Shown: positions 10,467 to 18,873 of the stretch, one piece after another
Layout of the letters: the number at the start of each line of letters is the position of its first letter
Numbering within the stretch: the stretch's first letter is position 1
Origin: Sphingomonas echinoides ATCC 14820
GTDB taxonomy: Bacteria > Pseudomonadota > Alphaproteobacteria > Sphingomonadales > Sphingomonadaceae
Assembly: GCF_000241465.1 (NCBI RefSeq)
Contig: NZ_JH584235.1
Coordinates: 2,040,720-2,104,719, forward strand
Length of the DNA: 64,000 nt
Direction: 5' to 3'
Program-made: the position numbers and the translations under genes
The notes under the pieces: model-generated
Database searches by the model: none
The model's input: only the letters and a program-made list of their open reading frames with translations
What the model was told of the DNA's origin: nothing

Positions 10467-12542
10467 TCACCCCGCGATGCCGAGCTGCCACAGCACGAAG
10501 GCATGCTCCTCCGCGCCCTCGCGCAAGCTCTCGAACCGGCCCGATTTGCCGCCATGCCCCGCGCCCATATTGGTCTTGAGCAGCAGCACATTGTCGTCGG
10601 TCTTGGTGGCGCGCAGCTTGGCCGCCCATTTGGCCGGCTCCCAATAGGTCACGCGCGGGTCGTTGAGGCCACCCGAAATGAACATCGGCGGATAGGCCTG
10701 CGCCGTCACTTGGTCATAGGGCGAATAGCTGCGGATCAGCTCGAACGCGGCCTTGTCCTCGATCGGATTGCCCCATTCGGGCCATTCGCCCGGCGTCAGC
10801 GGCAAATCGGCATCGAGCATCGTATTGAGCACATCGACGAACGGCACATCGGCAATCACCGCGCCCCACAAGTCGGGATCGGAATTGACCACCGCCCCCA
10901 TCAGCTCGCCCCCGGCCGAGCGCCCGGCGATCGCGATCTTGCCCGCCGACGTCCAGCCATCCGCGATCAGCCCCTTCGCGACATCGACGAAATCGTTGAA
11001 GGTGTTGGTGCGCTTTTCCAGCTTGCCGTCGAGATACCATTGCTGGCCAAGATCATCGCCGCCCCGGATATGCGCAATGGCATAAGCAAAGCCGCGATCG
11101 AGCAGCGACAGCCGCCCGGTCGAGAAGCCCGGCGGAATCGCATAGCCATAAGCGCCATACGCATAGAGGAACAACGGTCGCGACCCGTCGCGCGGAAAAT
11201 CGGCCGGATAGACGATCGACACCGGCACCTCGGTGCCGTCACGCGCGGTGATCTTCAACCGCTCGGTGCGGTATTTCGCCGCCTGATAGCCGCTCGGGAT
11301 TTCCTGCACCTTCAGCGTGGTCAGCTCGCCCGTCGCCACGTCATAATCATATTCGGTGCCCGGCGTGACCATCGATTCATAGCCGACGCGCAGCACGTTC
11401 ATCGCATATTCGGGGTTGTTGCCCAGCCCCGCATCATAGCTCGCCTCGGGGAAGCGGATGCGCTGCGGCGCGATGCCGTCCTCATAGCGGTGGATCTCGA
11501 TCTGATCCAAACCGTCCTCGCGCCCGTCGACGATGAAGAAGTCGCGGAAGCAATCCACCCCGGTCATGTAGAAATGCCGCGACGGCGCGATCTTCTCGAC
11601 CCATTCGCCCGGGGCCGAAATGTGCGCGGTGCACAGCCGGAAATTGGGGTCGGTGTCGTTGGTGTGGATGAACAGCGTGTCGCCATGCATGTCGACATCA
11701 TATTCGCGCCCCACCTTGCGCGGCGATACGCACAAAGGCGTCGCCAGCGGGTCGGTCGCGGGCAGCAGATAGATTTCGCTGGTCACATGGTCGCCGCTCG
11801 ACAGCACGATCCACTTGCGGTCGCTGGTCTCGCTGACGCCCACGCGAAACCCCTCATCGGCTTCCTTGAACAGTTCGATATCTTGCGTGATCGGCGTGCC
11901 CAGCCAGTGCAGCCGCGCATTGTCGGTGCGCCATTGGTCGTTGGCGAGGCCATAGAGAAAGCCCGTGTCGTCGGCGGTCCACACGATTTCGGACAGCATC
12001 CCCGGAATGACATCGGGCAAATGCTCGCCCGTGATCAGATCCTTGACGCGCACCTCGAAGCGTTCCGAACCATTGTCGTCGATCGCATAAGCGAGCAGCC
12101 GCCCATTGTTGCTGACCGAAAACGCCCCCAGCCGGAAATATTCCTTGCCCTCGGCCAAAGCCGGCTCGTCGAGGATCAGCACGTCCTGGCTCTTGTCCTC
12201 GCCCGCGGCAACCGGGCGGCGCCACCATTTGCGATACTGCCCGCCGGTTTCGAACGCGGTCCAATAGACCCAGTCGCCATCCTTTTGCGGCACCGAGCTA
12301 TCGTCTTCCTTGATGCGGCCCTTCATCTCTTCATACAGCCGGTCGATCAGCGGCCGGTGCGGTTCCATCACGCTTTCGAAATAGGCGTTCTCGGCCGCAA
12401 GATAGGCGAGCACATCCGCGTCATCGACCTCGGGATAGTTCGGGTCCTTCAGCCAGGCATAGGGATCCTCGATCGTGTGCCCATGGACGGTGAAGCTGTG
12501 CGGGCGCGTTGCGGCGACGGGGGGCGAGAGCGGTTCGGTCAT
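10467..12542 (-). CDS. ptrB: Oligopeptidase B / S9 family serine peptidase
   Basis: A 691-residue prolyl-oligopeptidase-family enzyme, most like oligopeptidase B, which cleaves short peptides after basic residues in the cytoplasm. The N-terminus (EDPYAWLKDPNYPEV) is typical, and a seven-bladed beta-propeller is expected over about residues 80-400. The C-terminal hydrolase has the nucleophile in AGRSAGGELMG (about residue 540) and the catalytic His in GAGHGGKSGR near the end. There is no signal peptide. The short spacer (53 bases) to the upstream chemoreceptor gene shows no terminator, so the two might share a transcript. Confidence 0.92.
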   Translation of the reverse strand: MTEPLSPPVAATRPHSFTVHGHTIEDPYAWLKDPNYPEVDDADVLAYLAAENAYFESVMEPHRPLIDRLYEEMKGRIKEDDSSVPQKDGDWVYWTAFETGGQYRKWWRRPVAAGEDKSQDVLILDEPALAEGKEYFRLGAFSVSNNGRLLAYAIDDNGSERFEVRVKDLITGEHLPDVIPGMLSEIVWTADDTGFLYGLANDQWRTDNARLHWLGTPITQDIELFKEADEGFRVGVSETSDRKWIVLSSGDHVTSEIYLLPATDPLATPLCVSPRKVGREYDVDMHGDTLFIHTNDTDPNFRLCTAHISAPGEWVEKIAPSRHFYMTGVDCFRDFFIVDGREDGLDQIEIHRYEDGIAPQRIRFPEASYDAGLGNNPEYAMNVLRVGYESMVTPGTEYDYDVATGELTTLKVQEIPSGYQAAKYRTERLKITARDGTEVPVSIVYPADFPRDGSRPLFLYAYGAYGYAIPPGFSTGRLSLLDRGFAYAIAHIRGGDDLGQQWYLDGKLEKRTNTFNDFVDVAKGLIADGWTSAGKIAIAGRSAGGELMGAVVNSDPDLWGAVIADVPFVDVLNTMLDADLPLTPGEWPEWGNPIEDKAAFELIRSYSPYDQVTAQAYPPMFISGGLNDPRVTYWEPAKWAAKLRATKTDDNVLLLKTNMGAGHGGKSGRFESLREGAEEHAFVLWQLGIAG

Positions 12543-12595
12543 CCCCCCACCCTACAAGCTTGGCGCGCGCCAAGTCGAGCGTGGCGTGGCCTGAC

Positions 12596-14410
12596 TTACT
12601 GGAGCGTCCGCGACGGTGCCAGGCGAACCCCACGCCCGGTCGGCGCGCGGCGGGGCGCCGGACGGCTATTCTGCTCGAGCGCGCTCGGCGCATCCTCTGT
12701 CCGATCCTCATACCGGAACGCGGCTGCGCGCGCCGCCAACGTCGTGATATCCCGCGCCAGCGTCGCCGCTGTTTCGGAGGTTTCGCCGACCATCGCGGCA
12801 TTTTGCTGCACGATCTGGTCGAGCTGCGCCACCGCGCTGGTGATTTCGCCGATCGCATCGGCCTGAGCGACGTTATCGTTCGTCATCGTTTGCGTCAGCA
12901 CCACCGCCTCGGAGCAGCTTGTCGTGATGGTTTCAAGCGCGCCATCAACCAGGCCGACGGCTTCCACCGCAACCGCAACCTCCTGTTGCGTGGCGCTGAG
13001 TTGAGTGCGGGCGCGTTTGGCCTCCTCTTCCGCGCGCATCGCCAAGGTCGAGACCAAGTCTGCGACAACCGCAAAGCCGCGCCCAGCATCGCCCGCGCGC
13101 CCGGCCTCGACCGCCGCGTTCATCGCCAGCACGCGCGTCTGGAAGGCGATCTTGTCGAGCCCGCCGATCACATCATCAATACCGGCCGCGCTGCTGGAGA
13201 CGCGCTCCATCGCCGCAATCGCACCATCGGTGCGCGCGCGCACTTCGCCTGCCGCGACGAGCGTTTTTTGCGACCCCTCCGATGACTTGCGGGCGGATTG
13301 CACCGTGCTGCGCAGGCGATCCTCCATGCGCCCAAGCGCGGCGGACGTCTGCTCGAGCGCGGCGGCACTGCTGTCGGTCCGCCGGGCCAGGTCCTCCGTG
13401 CTGCGGGCCATCGCCTCCGAGGAGGTGTTGATCTGCGCGGTCGTCTCGACCACCGCCTTGACCATCGTGCGCAGCGTTTCCACCGCGCCATTGAGATCGC
13501 GATTGACCTCCGCATAACCCGGCGGAAACGCCAATGCGTCCCCGCTGCGCAGGTCGCCCGCTGCCATCGTCCGCAGCACCTGGCCGAGCGCCTCCGCAAC
13601 CTCTTTTTGCTCAGACGCGGCCTGCGCCTCCTGCGCGGCGCGGTCGGCGGCGGCGCGACGGAAGGTCTCCACCGCGCGCGCCATCTGGCCGAGCTCGTCG
13701 GACCGCTCGAGGCTCGGCACGCTCCGGTCGGCCCCCTCGGCCAACGCGCCGGTCGCCTCGACCAAATCCGCCAGCGGTGCCATGACCTTGTGCGTCAGGT
13801 ACAAACGCGATCCGATCGCGAGCGCGAGAATCGTGACGGCCAGCGCGAGCAAGGCGATCGCAGTAATTGTCAGCGTGGTCTCGGAATGGGCCTTGAGATC
13901 AGCCTGTTGCTTGCCCGCCAGCGTCACCGCGGCATCGATCAGCGTACGGTGTGCGGCATAAGCCTCCGACAGACTCGCATAGCTGCGGGCGAGCTGGGCA
14001 CCGTCGCGCGCGCGGGCGGCGGCAATCATATGATCGGCCTCTGTCCAAAACCGCTGGGCAGGCGCATCGGCATCGCGCGTCAAGGCGTTCACCAGCGCCG
14101 GGTCGAGCGTCGACCCCTTCCAATAGGCGTGGCGCTCGTCATAGGCCTTGCGCAGCGCCGCCAGCCGCGTCGCGCGCATCTCGACCTGGTCGGGATGGTT
14201 GGCGAGCAAGGTCGCCTCTAGAAACGGCTCCAGCACATATTCGGGCGGCGGCAGGATGTCGGCGACATAATCCGATTCCGCCTGGATCTGTTCACCGATC
14301 GGGCCCCCAATCCGGACCAGATTGATGCCGTATGCGGCGATCACGATGGCCAGCAACATGGTGACCGTGATCAAGGCCGAGCCGATGCGAAGGCGCTTGG
14401 CAATGGACAT
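12596..14410 (-). CDS. Methyl-accepting chemotaxis protein
   Basis: A 604-residue chemoreceptor. TM1 is at about residues 10-31, followed by a helical periplasmic sensor of about 150 residues. TM2 is at about 180-205, followed by a HAMP region ([18 protein letters not shown]) and a possible second HAMP-like segment. The cytoplasmic signalling rod has the tip [21 protein letters not shown], then [15 protein letters not shown]. That tip differs from the usual QTNLLALNAAIEAARAGE at several sites. A basic, Arg/Pro-rich tail ends the protein. A TATAAT-like -10 element lies about 40 bases upstream on this strand (14449-14454). No che genes are nearby. Confidence 0.9.
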   Translation of the reverse strand: MSIAKRLRIGSALITVTMLLAIVIAAYGINLVRIGGPIGEQIQAESDYVADILPPPEYVLEPFLEATLLANHPDQVEMRATRLAALRKAYDERHAYWKGSTLDPALVNALTRDADAPAQRFWTEADHMIAAARARDGAQLARSYASLSEAYAAHRTLIDAAVTLAGKQQADLKAHSETTLTITAIALLALAVTILALAIGSRLYLTHKVMAPLADLVEATGALAEGADRSVPSLERSDELGQMARAVETFRRAAADRAAQEAQAASEQKEVAEALGQVLRTMAAGDLRSGDALAFPPGYAEVNRDLNGAVETLRTMVKAVVETTAQINTSSEAMARSTEDLARRTDSSAAALEQTSAALGRMEDRLRSTVQSARKSSEGSQKTLVAAGEVRARTDGAIAAMERVSSSAAGIDDVIGGLDKIAFQTRVLAMNAAVEAGRAGDAGRGFAVVADLVSTLAMRAEEEAKRARTQLSATQQEVAVAVEAVGLVDGALETITTSCSEAVVLTQTMTNDNVAQADAIGEITSAVAQLDQIVQQNAAMVGETSETAATLARDITTLAARAAAFRYEDRTEDAPSALEQNSRPAPRRAPTGRGVRLAPSRTLQ

Positions 14411-14643
14411 GAAGGGACGACTTTCCAGCGAAAAAGCGATGCCGCCTCATTATAGACGACGCGCGCGCGAACGGTGGGCATCGGCTCTCATCCTACCGTG
14501 CCGACCTCGATCAGTCTTCGCGGCGATCGCGGGGCATGGCACCGTCCGGACTGCCCGGCTTCTATCGCTGCGGACTTTTGTCCTGACAAACACCCCCCAT
14601 TTGGCCTAACCTTGGCCTACCCTCCTGCTCCCGAAAGCTCCCC
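14411..14643. promoter_or_regulatory. Divergent spacer between the chemoreceptor and aminopeptidase P genes
   Basis: This 233-base gap separates two divergent genes and must hold both promoters. On the minus strand there is a perfect TATAAT at 14454-14449, well placed for the chemoreceptor. No convincing -35 pairs with it at 17 bases. Nothing else (RNA, repeat or small ORF) stands out. Confidence 0.35.
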
Positions 14644-16437
14644 ATGTCCGCTTATGCCGCCCGTCTCGTCGCCCTCCGCGCCCAATTGGCAAAAGACGGG
14701 CTCGATGGCTTCGTCGTGCCCCTGACCGATGAATATATGTCCGAATATGTCGGGGCGTATGCCCAGCGGCTGGCCTGGCTGACCGGCTTCCAGGGGTCGG
14801 CGGGCAGCGCGGTGGTGCTGGCCGACAGCGCCGCGATCTTCACCGATGGCCGCTATACGCTGCAAGTGCGCGAACAGGTGTCGGCGGACGACTGGTCCTA
14901 TGTCGCCGTCCCCGCGAGCAATGTCGCACGCTGGCTGGGCGAGCATGCCCCGGCGGGCGGGCGGATCGGCTATGATCCGTGGCTGCACACCAGCGCCTGG
15001 GTCGCCGACGCCCGCGCCGCACTGGCCGCGCGCGGGGCCGAATTGGTCGCGGTCGCGCGCAACCCGCTCGATGCGGTGTGGAGCGACCGCCCTGCCCCCT
15101 CGACCGCCGTGCTGACGGTGCAGGATGACGTGCATGCCGGGCTCGGCTCGGCCGCCAAGCGCGCGCAGATCGCCGACTGGCTGTCGGAGACCAAGGCCGA
15201 TGCGGTGGTGCTGACCGCGCTCGATTCGATCGCCTGGACGCTCAACCTGCGCGGCAGCGACGTGGCGCACACCCCCGTCGCTCTGGCCTATGCGATCGTC
15301 GATGCCGATGGCACCGCCGACCTGTTCGTCGCGCCGGAAAAGGTGACCGATGCGGTGCGCCAGCATCTCGGCAATGCGATTCGCCTGCATCCGCGCGACG
15401 CCTTTGCCGGTGCTTTGCATGGCTTTTCCGGCAAGCGCATCGCCGCCGACCCCGAGCGCGCGGTGTCCGCCATTTTCGATTCGCTGACGGCGGGCGGTGC
15501 CACCGTGCTGCCGCTGCGCGACCCGGTGGTGCTGGCCAAGGCGATCAAGAACCCGGTCGAGACCGCTGGCCACCGCTCTGCCTCCGCGCGCGACGGCGCG
15601 GCGGTCGCGCGCTTCCTGCGCTGGGTCGAGGCGGAAGCGCCCAAAGGCGGCCTGTCGGAGCTCTCTTGCGTCGATCGCCTGCAGGCCTTTCGCGAAGAAA
15701 CCGGCGTGTTGCTCGATACCTCGTTCGACACGATCTCGGCGACCGGCGCGCATGGCGCGAGCCCGCATTACCATTCGACCCCCGAATCGAATGCGCCGCT
15801 CGAACTGGGCCAGCTCTATCTGGTCGATTCGGGCGGGCAATATGCCGATGGCACGACCGACCTGACCCGCGTGCTGCCGATCGGCACGCCGACCGACGAG
15901 ATGCGCGACCGCTTCACCCGCGTGCTGAAGGGCCATATCGCGCTCGCCACCGCGGTCTTCCCAGCCGGCACCACCGGCGGCCAGCTCGATTCGTTCGCGC
16001 GTGCGCCCTTGTGGCAGATCGGGCTCGATTATGCGCACGGCACCGGCCACGGCGTCGGCGCCTATCTGTCGGTGCATGAAGGCCCGCAGCGCATCGCCCC
16101 GCCGACCTATCCCGGCGGTGGTGCGGCCGAGCCGCTGCGCGCGGGCATGATCCTGTCGAACGAGCCGGGTTATTACAAAGCCGGCGAATACGGCATCCGC
16201 ATCGAAAATCTGCTGCTGGTCGAGGAACGCCCCTTCGCGCACGGTGCGACGATGCTGGGCTTCGAGACGCTGACCTTCTGCCCGATCGAACGCTCGCTGA
16301 TCGTCGCCGAGATGCTGAGCCCCGCCGAACGCGCCTGGCTCGATGCCTATCATGCGCGTGTCGTCGAGGTGATCGGCGGCTATCTGGATGCCGACGAGCG
16401 CGCCTGGCTGGCGGAGAAATGCGCGCCTATTGCTTAG
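14644..16437 (+). CDS. Aminopeptidase P family protein (Xaa-Pro aminopeptidase)
   Basis: A 597-residue metallopeptidase that removes N-terminal residues preceding proline. The length and the two creatinase-type N-terminal domains fit the long, eukaryote-like APP form rather than the 440-residue E. coli PepP. Metal ligands of the pita-bread fold are visible: YLVDSGGQYADGTTD (two Asp), HGTGHGVGAYLSVHEGP (His) and LSNEPGYYKAGEYGIRIEN plus a later Glu. There is no signal peptide. Its 3' end overlaps the small antisense gene by 11 bases. Confidence 0.92.
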   Translation: MSAYAARLVALRAQLAKDGLDGFVVPLTDEYMSEYVGAYAQRLAWLTGFQGSAGSAVVLADSAAIFTDGRYTLQVREQVSADDWSYVAVPASNVARWLGEHAPAGGRIGYDPWLHTSAWVADARAALAARGAELVAVARNPLDAVWSDRPAPSTAVLTVQDDVHAGLGSAAKRAQIADWLSETKADAVVLTALDSIAWTLNLRGSDVAHTPVALAYAIVDADGTADLFVAPEKVTDAVRQHLGNAIRLHPRDAFAGALHGFSGKRIAADPERAVSAIFDSLTAGGATVLPLRDPVVLAKAIKNPVETAGHRSASARDGAAVARFLRWVEAEAPKGGLSELSCVDRLQAFREETGVLLDTSFDTISATGAHGASPHYHSTPESNAPLELGQLYLVDSGGQYADGTTDLTRVLPIGTPTDEMRDRFTRVLKGHIALATAVFPAGTTGGQLDSFARAPLWQIGLDYAHGTGHGVGAYLSVHEGPQRIAPPTYPGGGAAEPLRAGMILSNEPGYYKAGEYGIRIENLLLVEERPFAHGATMLGFETLTFCPIERSLIVAEMLSPAERAWLDAYHARVVEVIGGYLDADERAWLAEKCAPIA

Positions 16438-16561
16438 GTGCATCCGGAGTGCTGGCGGTCACACCCGCGTCCAGGGCGCGGGCGCGGCCCTTGCGGCGTT
16501 TCAGGTTTTCGCGCAGCGCCGCCGCCAGCCGTTCAGCTTTTTCCTCGTCTTTCGTCGTCAC
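16427..16561 (-). CDS. Small basic protein, 44 residues, unknown function
   Basis: A short gene with a GTG start (16561-16559) and GGAG about 11 bases upstream, ending TAG. The product begins MTTKDEEKAERLAAALRENL and continues with a basic KRRKGRARA stretch. The charge pattern, the amphipathic helix and the conserved-looking Lys/Arg run make a real small protein plausible. I recall similar short hypothetical proteins in sphingomonads, but I cannot verify this. It overlaps the end of the aminopeptidase gene tail to tail. Confidence 0.6.
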   Translation of the reverse strand: MTTKDEEKAERLAAALRENLKRRKGRARALDAGVTASTPDAPKQ

Positions 16562-16643
16562 TTCGCCACACGCTCCTTGACAATGTCCGCTCCAGCGGCT
16601 CTTAGGCCGCTTCCGCCCGCGCCGTAAGGCGCTTCGTGGACAT

Positions 16644-16718
<75 letters not shown>

Positions 16719-16730
16719 GTTTTGGGCAGA

Positions 16731-16755
16731 ACCACGAACCGAGAGGGTTCGTGGT
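16731..16755 (+). terminator. Inverted repeat downstream of tRNA-Thr, possible terminator
   Basis: ACCACGAACC and GGTTCGTGGT form a perfect 10-bp stem with a 5-base loop, 12 bases after the tRNA. GGGC and GCCC flank it and could extend the stem. There is no T-run on either strand, so it is a weak candidate for an intrinsic terminator. It could equally be a 3'-end processing structure. Confidence 0.4.
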
Positions 16756-16845
16756 GCCCTGCTCGCAATAGCGACTTCGGCCAGATTTGCGTCTGGGCCG
16801 ATATGTTCGATTCGTCCCTGATTGGGAACCGCCCCATCAACCGGA

Positions 16846-17733
16846 TCAGCGATAGTCGAGCGCCGCGAGATCGCTGAGCAGATCCGGCCCCGTCGGCTCC
16901 CATCCCAGCCGCGCCACGGTCCAGGCGTTCGACGCGATCATGTCGCGCCCTGCGAAGGGGGCCATCCAGCCGAAATAGCGCTCGACCTCGTCGGGCATGA
17001 TCGAGCGGACCGGTAGATTGGCCCCCTTTCCAATCACCTCGGCGATGGCGCGTGCCGACACCCCCTCCTCGACCGAGGCGTTGTACCGCGCGCCGGGCTC
17101 GCCCTTCTCCAGTGCCAGAACGTAAAGCTTCGCCACGTCGCGGACATGCGCCGCAGACCAGCGCGTCTGTCCCTCGCCGAGATACGCCACTGCTCCAGCG
17201 CGGCGGGCCTCGGCAATCAACGGAGTGATGAGCCCGGCCCGGCTGGTGTCGTGCACCTGCGGCAACCGGATGGTGCGTACGTCGATCCGTCGCGCGATCA
17301 GCGCAGCGCCGGCAAGCTCGGTCGCAATGCGCGGATTCGCGTGGTGCGGGTTGAGCACATCCTCGGTCGCAGTGCCGCCGTTCAACGGCGTGCCAATGCC
17401 GACGCCAGAGGTGATCAGGATCGGCTTCGATGTCCCCTCCAGCGCCGCGCCCATTGCGGCGATGTTGCGTTCGTCTTTCTTGGTATTTTCGAAAAACGTC
17501 GCGAAATTGTGATCGAACGCACAGTGGATGACCGCGTCGGCCGCCGCAGCGCCGCTGGCGAGTGTCTCGGGCTGTTCGAGGTCGCCGCGGTGGACCTCGG
17601 CACCGGCCGCCTCAAGCTGCTCGGCACCGGCGTCGGAGCGGGAGAGCCCAAGCACGCGGTGGCCGCGATCGAGCAGTTGGGGGATAATGTGTGAGCCGAT
17701 GAAGCCGGTCGCGCCGGTCAGGAATATGCGCAT
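16846..17733 (-). CDS. NAD(P)-dependent oxidoreductase, atypical/extended SDR
   Basis: A 295-residue Rossmann protein beginning MRIFLTGATGFIGSHIIPQL, with the GxxGxxG dinucleotide site at residues 7-13, and a VIHCAFDHNF segment after it. It looks like the NAD-dependent epimerase/dehydratase or NmrA-like group. I see no standard YxxxK in the usual position, so the reaction is uncertain. It faces the MmyB-type regulator across a short spacer, an arrangement in which such regulators commonly control a neighbouring oxidoreductase. Confidence 0.85.
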   Translation of the reverse strand: MRIFLTGATGFIGSHIIPQLLDRGHRVLGLSRSDAGAEQLEAAGAEVHRGDLEQPETLASGAAAADAVIHCAFDHNFATFFENTKKDERNIAAMGAALEGTSKPILITSGVGIGTPLNGGTATEDVLNPHHANPRIATELAGAALIARRIDVRTIRLPQVHDTSRAGLITPLIAEARRAGAVAYLGEGQTRWSAAHVRDVAKLYVLALEKGEPGARYNASVEEGVSARAIAEVIGKGANLPVRSIMPDEVERYFGWMAPFAGRDMIASNAWTVARLGWEPTGPDLLSDLAALDYR

Positions 17734-17783
17734 GGAAAAGTCTCCTTCTAGCGAAGGGGCGTATCGTCGCGCTTCTTACCGTA

Positions 17784-17812
17784 TTAAAGTAGGGACAGTA
17801 TCAGGGTATAAC
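17784..17812 (+). promoter_or_regulatory. Candidate promoter of the MmyB-type regulator
   Basis: TTAAAG (17784-17789) and TATAAC (17807-17812) are separated by 17 bases and lie just before the regulator gene. The same AT-rich block would have to drive the divergent oxidoreductase as well (TTTAAT on the minus strand). This is a pattern match only. Confidence 0.35.
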
Positions 17813-17828
17813 ATCTAACAGGATGCTC

Positions 17829-18665
17829 ATGGCAAGCGAAGCGCCCTCTCTGCTCGGAGCGTATCTTCGGGATCGCCGCACACGCCTCGACCCGGTGGCA
17901 TTGGGATTCGGCGGCGGGCGACGGCGCACGCCGGGGTTACGCCGCGAAGAAGTGGCCAGCCGGGCGAATATCAGCGCGACCTGGTACACATGGCTCGAGC
18001 AGGGGCGCGGGGGCGCGCCGTCGGCCGATGTGCTCGACCGAATCGCCAAGGGGCTCTTGCTGACCGATCCGGAGCGCGAGCATCTCTACATGCTCGGCCT
18101 CGGCCGCCCGCCGGAAGCGCGCTACCAGCCGGTCGACGGCATCTCGCCGCGGCTCCAGCGGGTGCTGGACGGGATGGTGCTCAGTCCCGCAATCATCAAG
18201 ACCGCGATGTGGGATGTCGTTGGCTGGAACCGCGGCGCTGCTCTGATGCTCACCGACTATGCCAAGCTGCCGCGCGAGCAGCGCAACATCCTTCGCCTTA
18301 TGTTCAACAGCAACCACGTCCGCGCCCGCAATGCGGATTGGGACCGTATCGCCCGCTTTGTCGTCGGTGCGTTTCGCGCCGACGTAGCGCGCGCAGGGGC
18401 CAATGACAGCGCCGCCGTCACCCAACTGGTGACGGAGTTGTGTCGGGTCAGCCCGGAATTCGAAGCGCTGTGGCAAGACAATGATGTCGCCGCGCACGGC
18501 GAAGGGGTGAAGCGCATCCATCATCCGACCGCTGGACCGCTTGCGATGGAGTTCTCGTCCTTCGCGGTCGAAGGGCGGCCCGAGCTCGGAATGATTGTCT
18601 ATAACCCCGCCTCGCCAGCGGATGCCGAGCGCCTCCGCACCTTGCTCGAATCCAGGGACGACTGA
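17829..18665 (+). CDS. XRE-family regulator with MmyB-like ligand-binding domain
   Basis: A 278-residue regulator. The N-terminal helix-turn-helix has the family signature RRRTPGLRREEVASRANIS and WYTWLEQGRG, and the C-terminal part is the PAS-like MmyB domain (WDVVGWNRGAALML). In actinobacterial and proteobacterial relatives this domain may bind a fatty acid or related ligand. I chose the ATG at 17829 because AGGA lies 5 bases before it; an in-frame ATG at 17823 has no room for a ribosome-binding site. It probably represses itself and the divergent oxidoreductase. Confidence 0.9.
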   Translation: MASEAPSLLGAYLRDRRTRLDPVALGFGGGRRRTPGLRREEVASRANISATWYTWLEQGRGGAPSADVLDRIAKGLLLTDPEREHLYMLGLGRPPEARYQPVDGISPRLQRVLDGMVLSPAIIKTAMWDVVGWNRGAALMLTDYAKLPREQRNILRLMFNSNHVRARNADWDRIARFVVGAFRADVARAGANDSAAVTQLVTELCRVSPEFEALWQDNDVAAHGEGVKRIHHPTAGPLAMEFSSFAVEGRPELGMIVYNPASPADAERLRTLLESRDD

Positions 18666-18772
18666 TTAGGCGCGGGCGATCCTGGCCCGTGTGTTGAGGG
18701 TTCGCAGGGTCGAGGTGGCTCCCAGCTTCGGAGACCGCTTCACCGCGTCCGCCCGTCAAATCGCATTTTCGT

Positions 18773-18790
18773 TAACTCTACAGAGAATGA
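18773..18790 (+). promoter_or_regulatory. Operator-like inverted repeat before the TonB-dependent receptor
   Basis: The 18-base block TAACTCTACAGAGAATGA lies 84 bases before the receptor start. It is 14/18 identical to the block in front of the SDR gene at 26690-26707 (shared form TAACTCTnnnGAGAnTGA). It has an imperfect CTCT/AGAG symmetry. I read it as a candidate binding site for the TetR regulator of this locus. That is inference. Confidence 0.4.
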
Positions 18791-18873
18791 ATGTTGCACT
18801 AAGGCAAAAACTCAGGCATCCCATCACCATCGCGCCGCAGAGCGCGTCAGGATGAGGATGGGGAAGTCTTCTT

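Noticed and set aside
14617..16443. Long minus-strand frame opposite the aminopeptidase gene
   Set aside because: Shadow frame; the plus-strand peptidase has all metal ligands.
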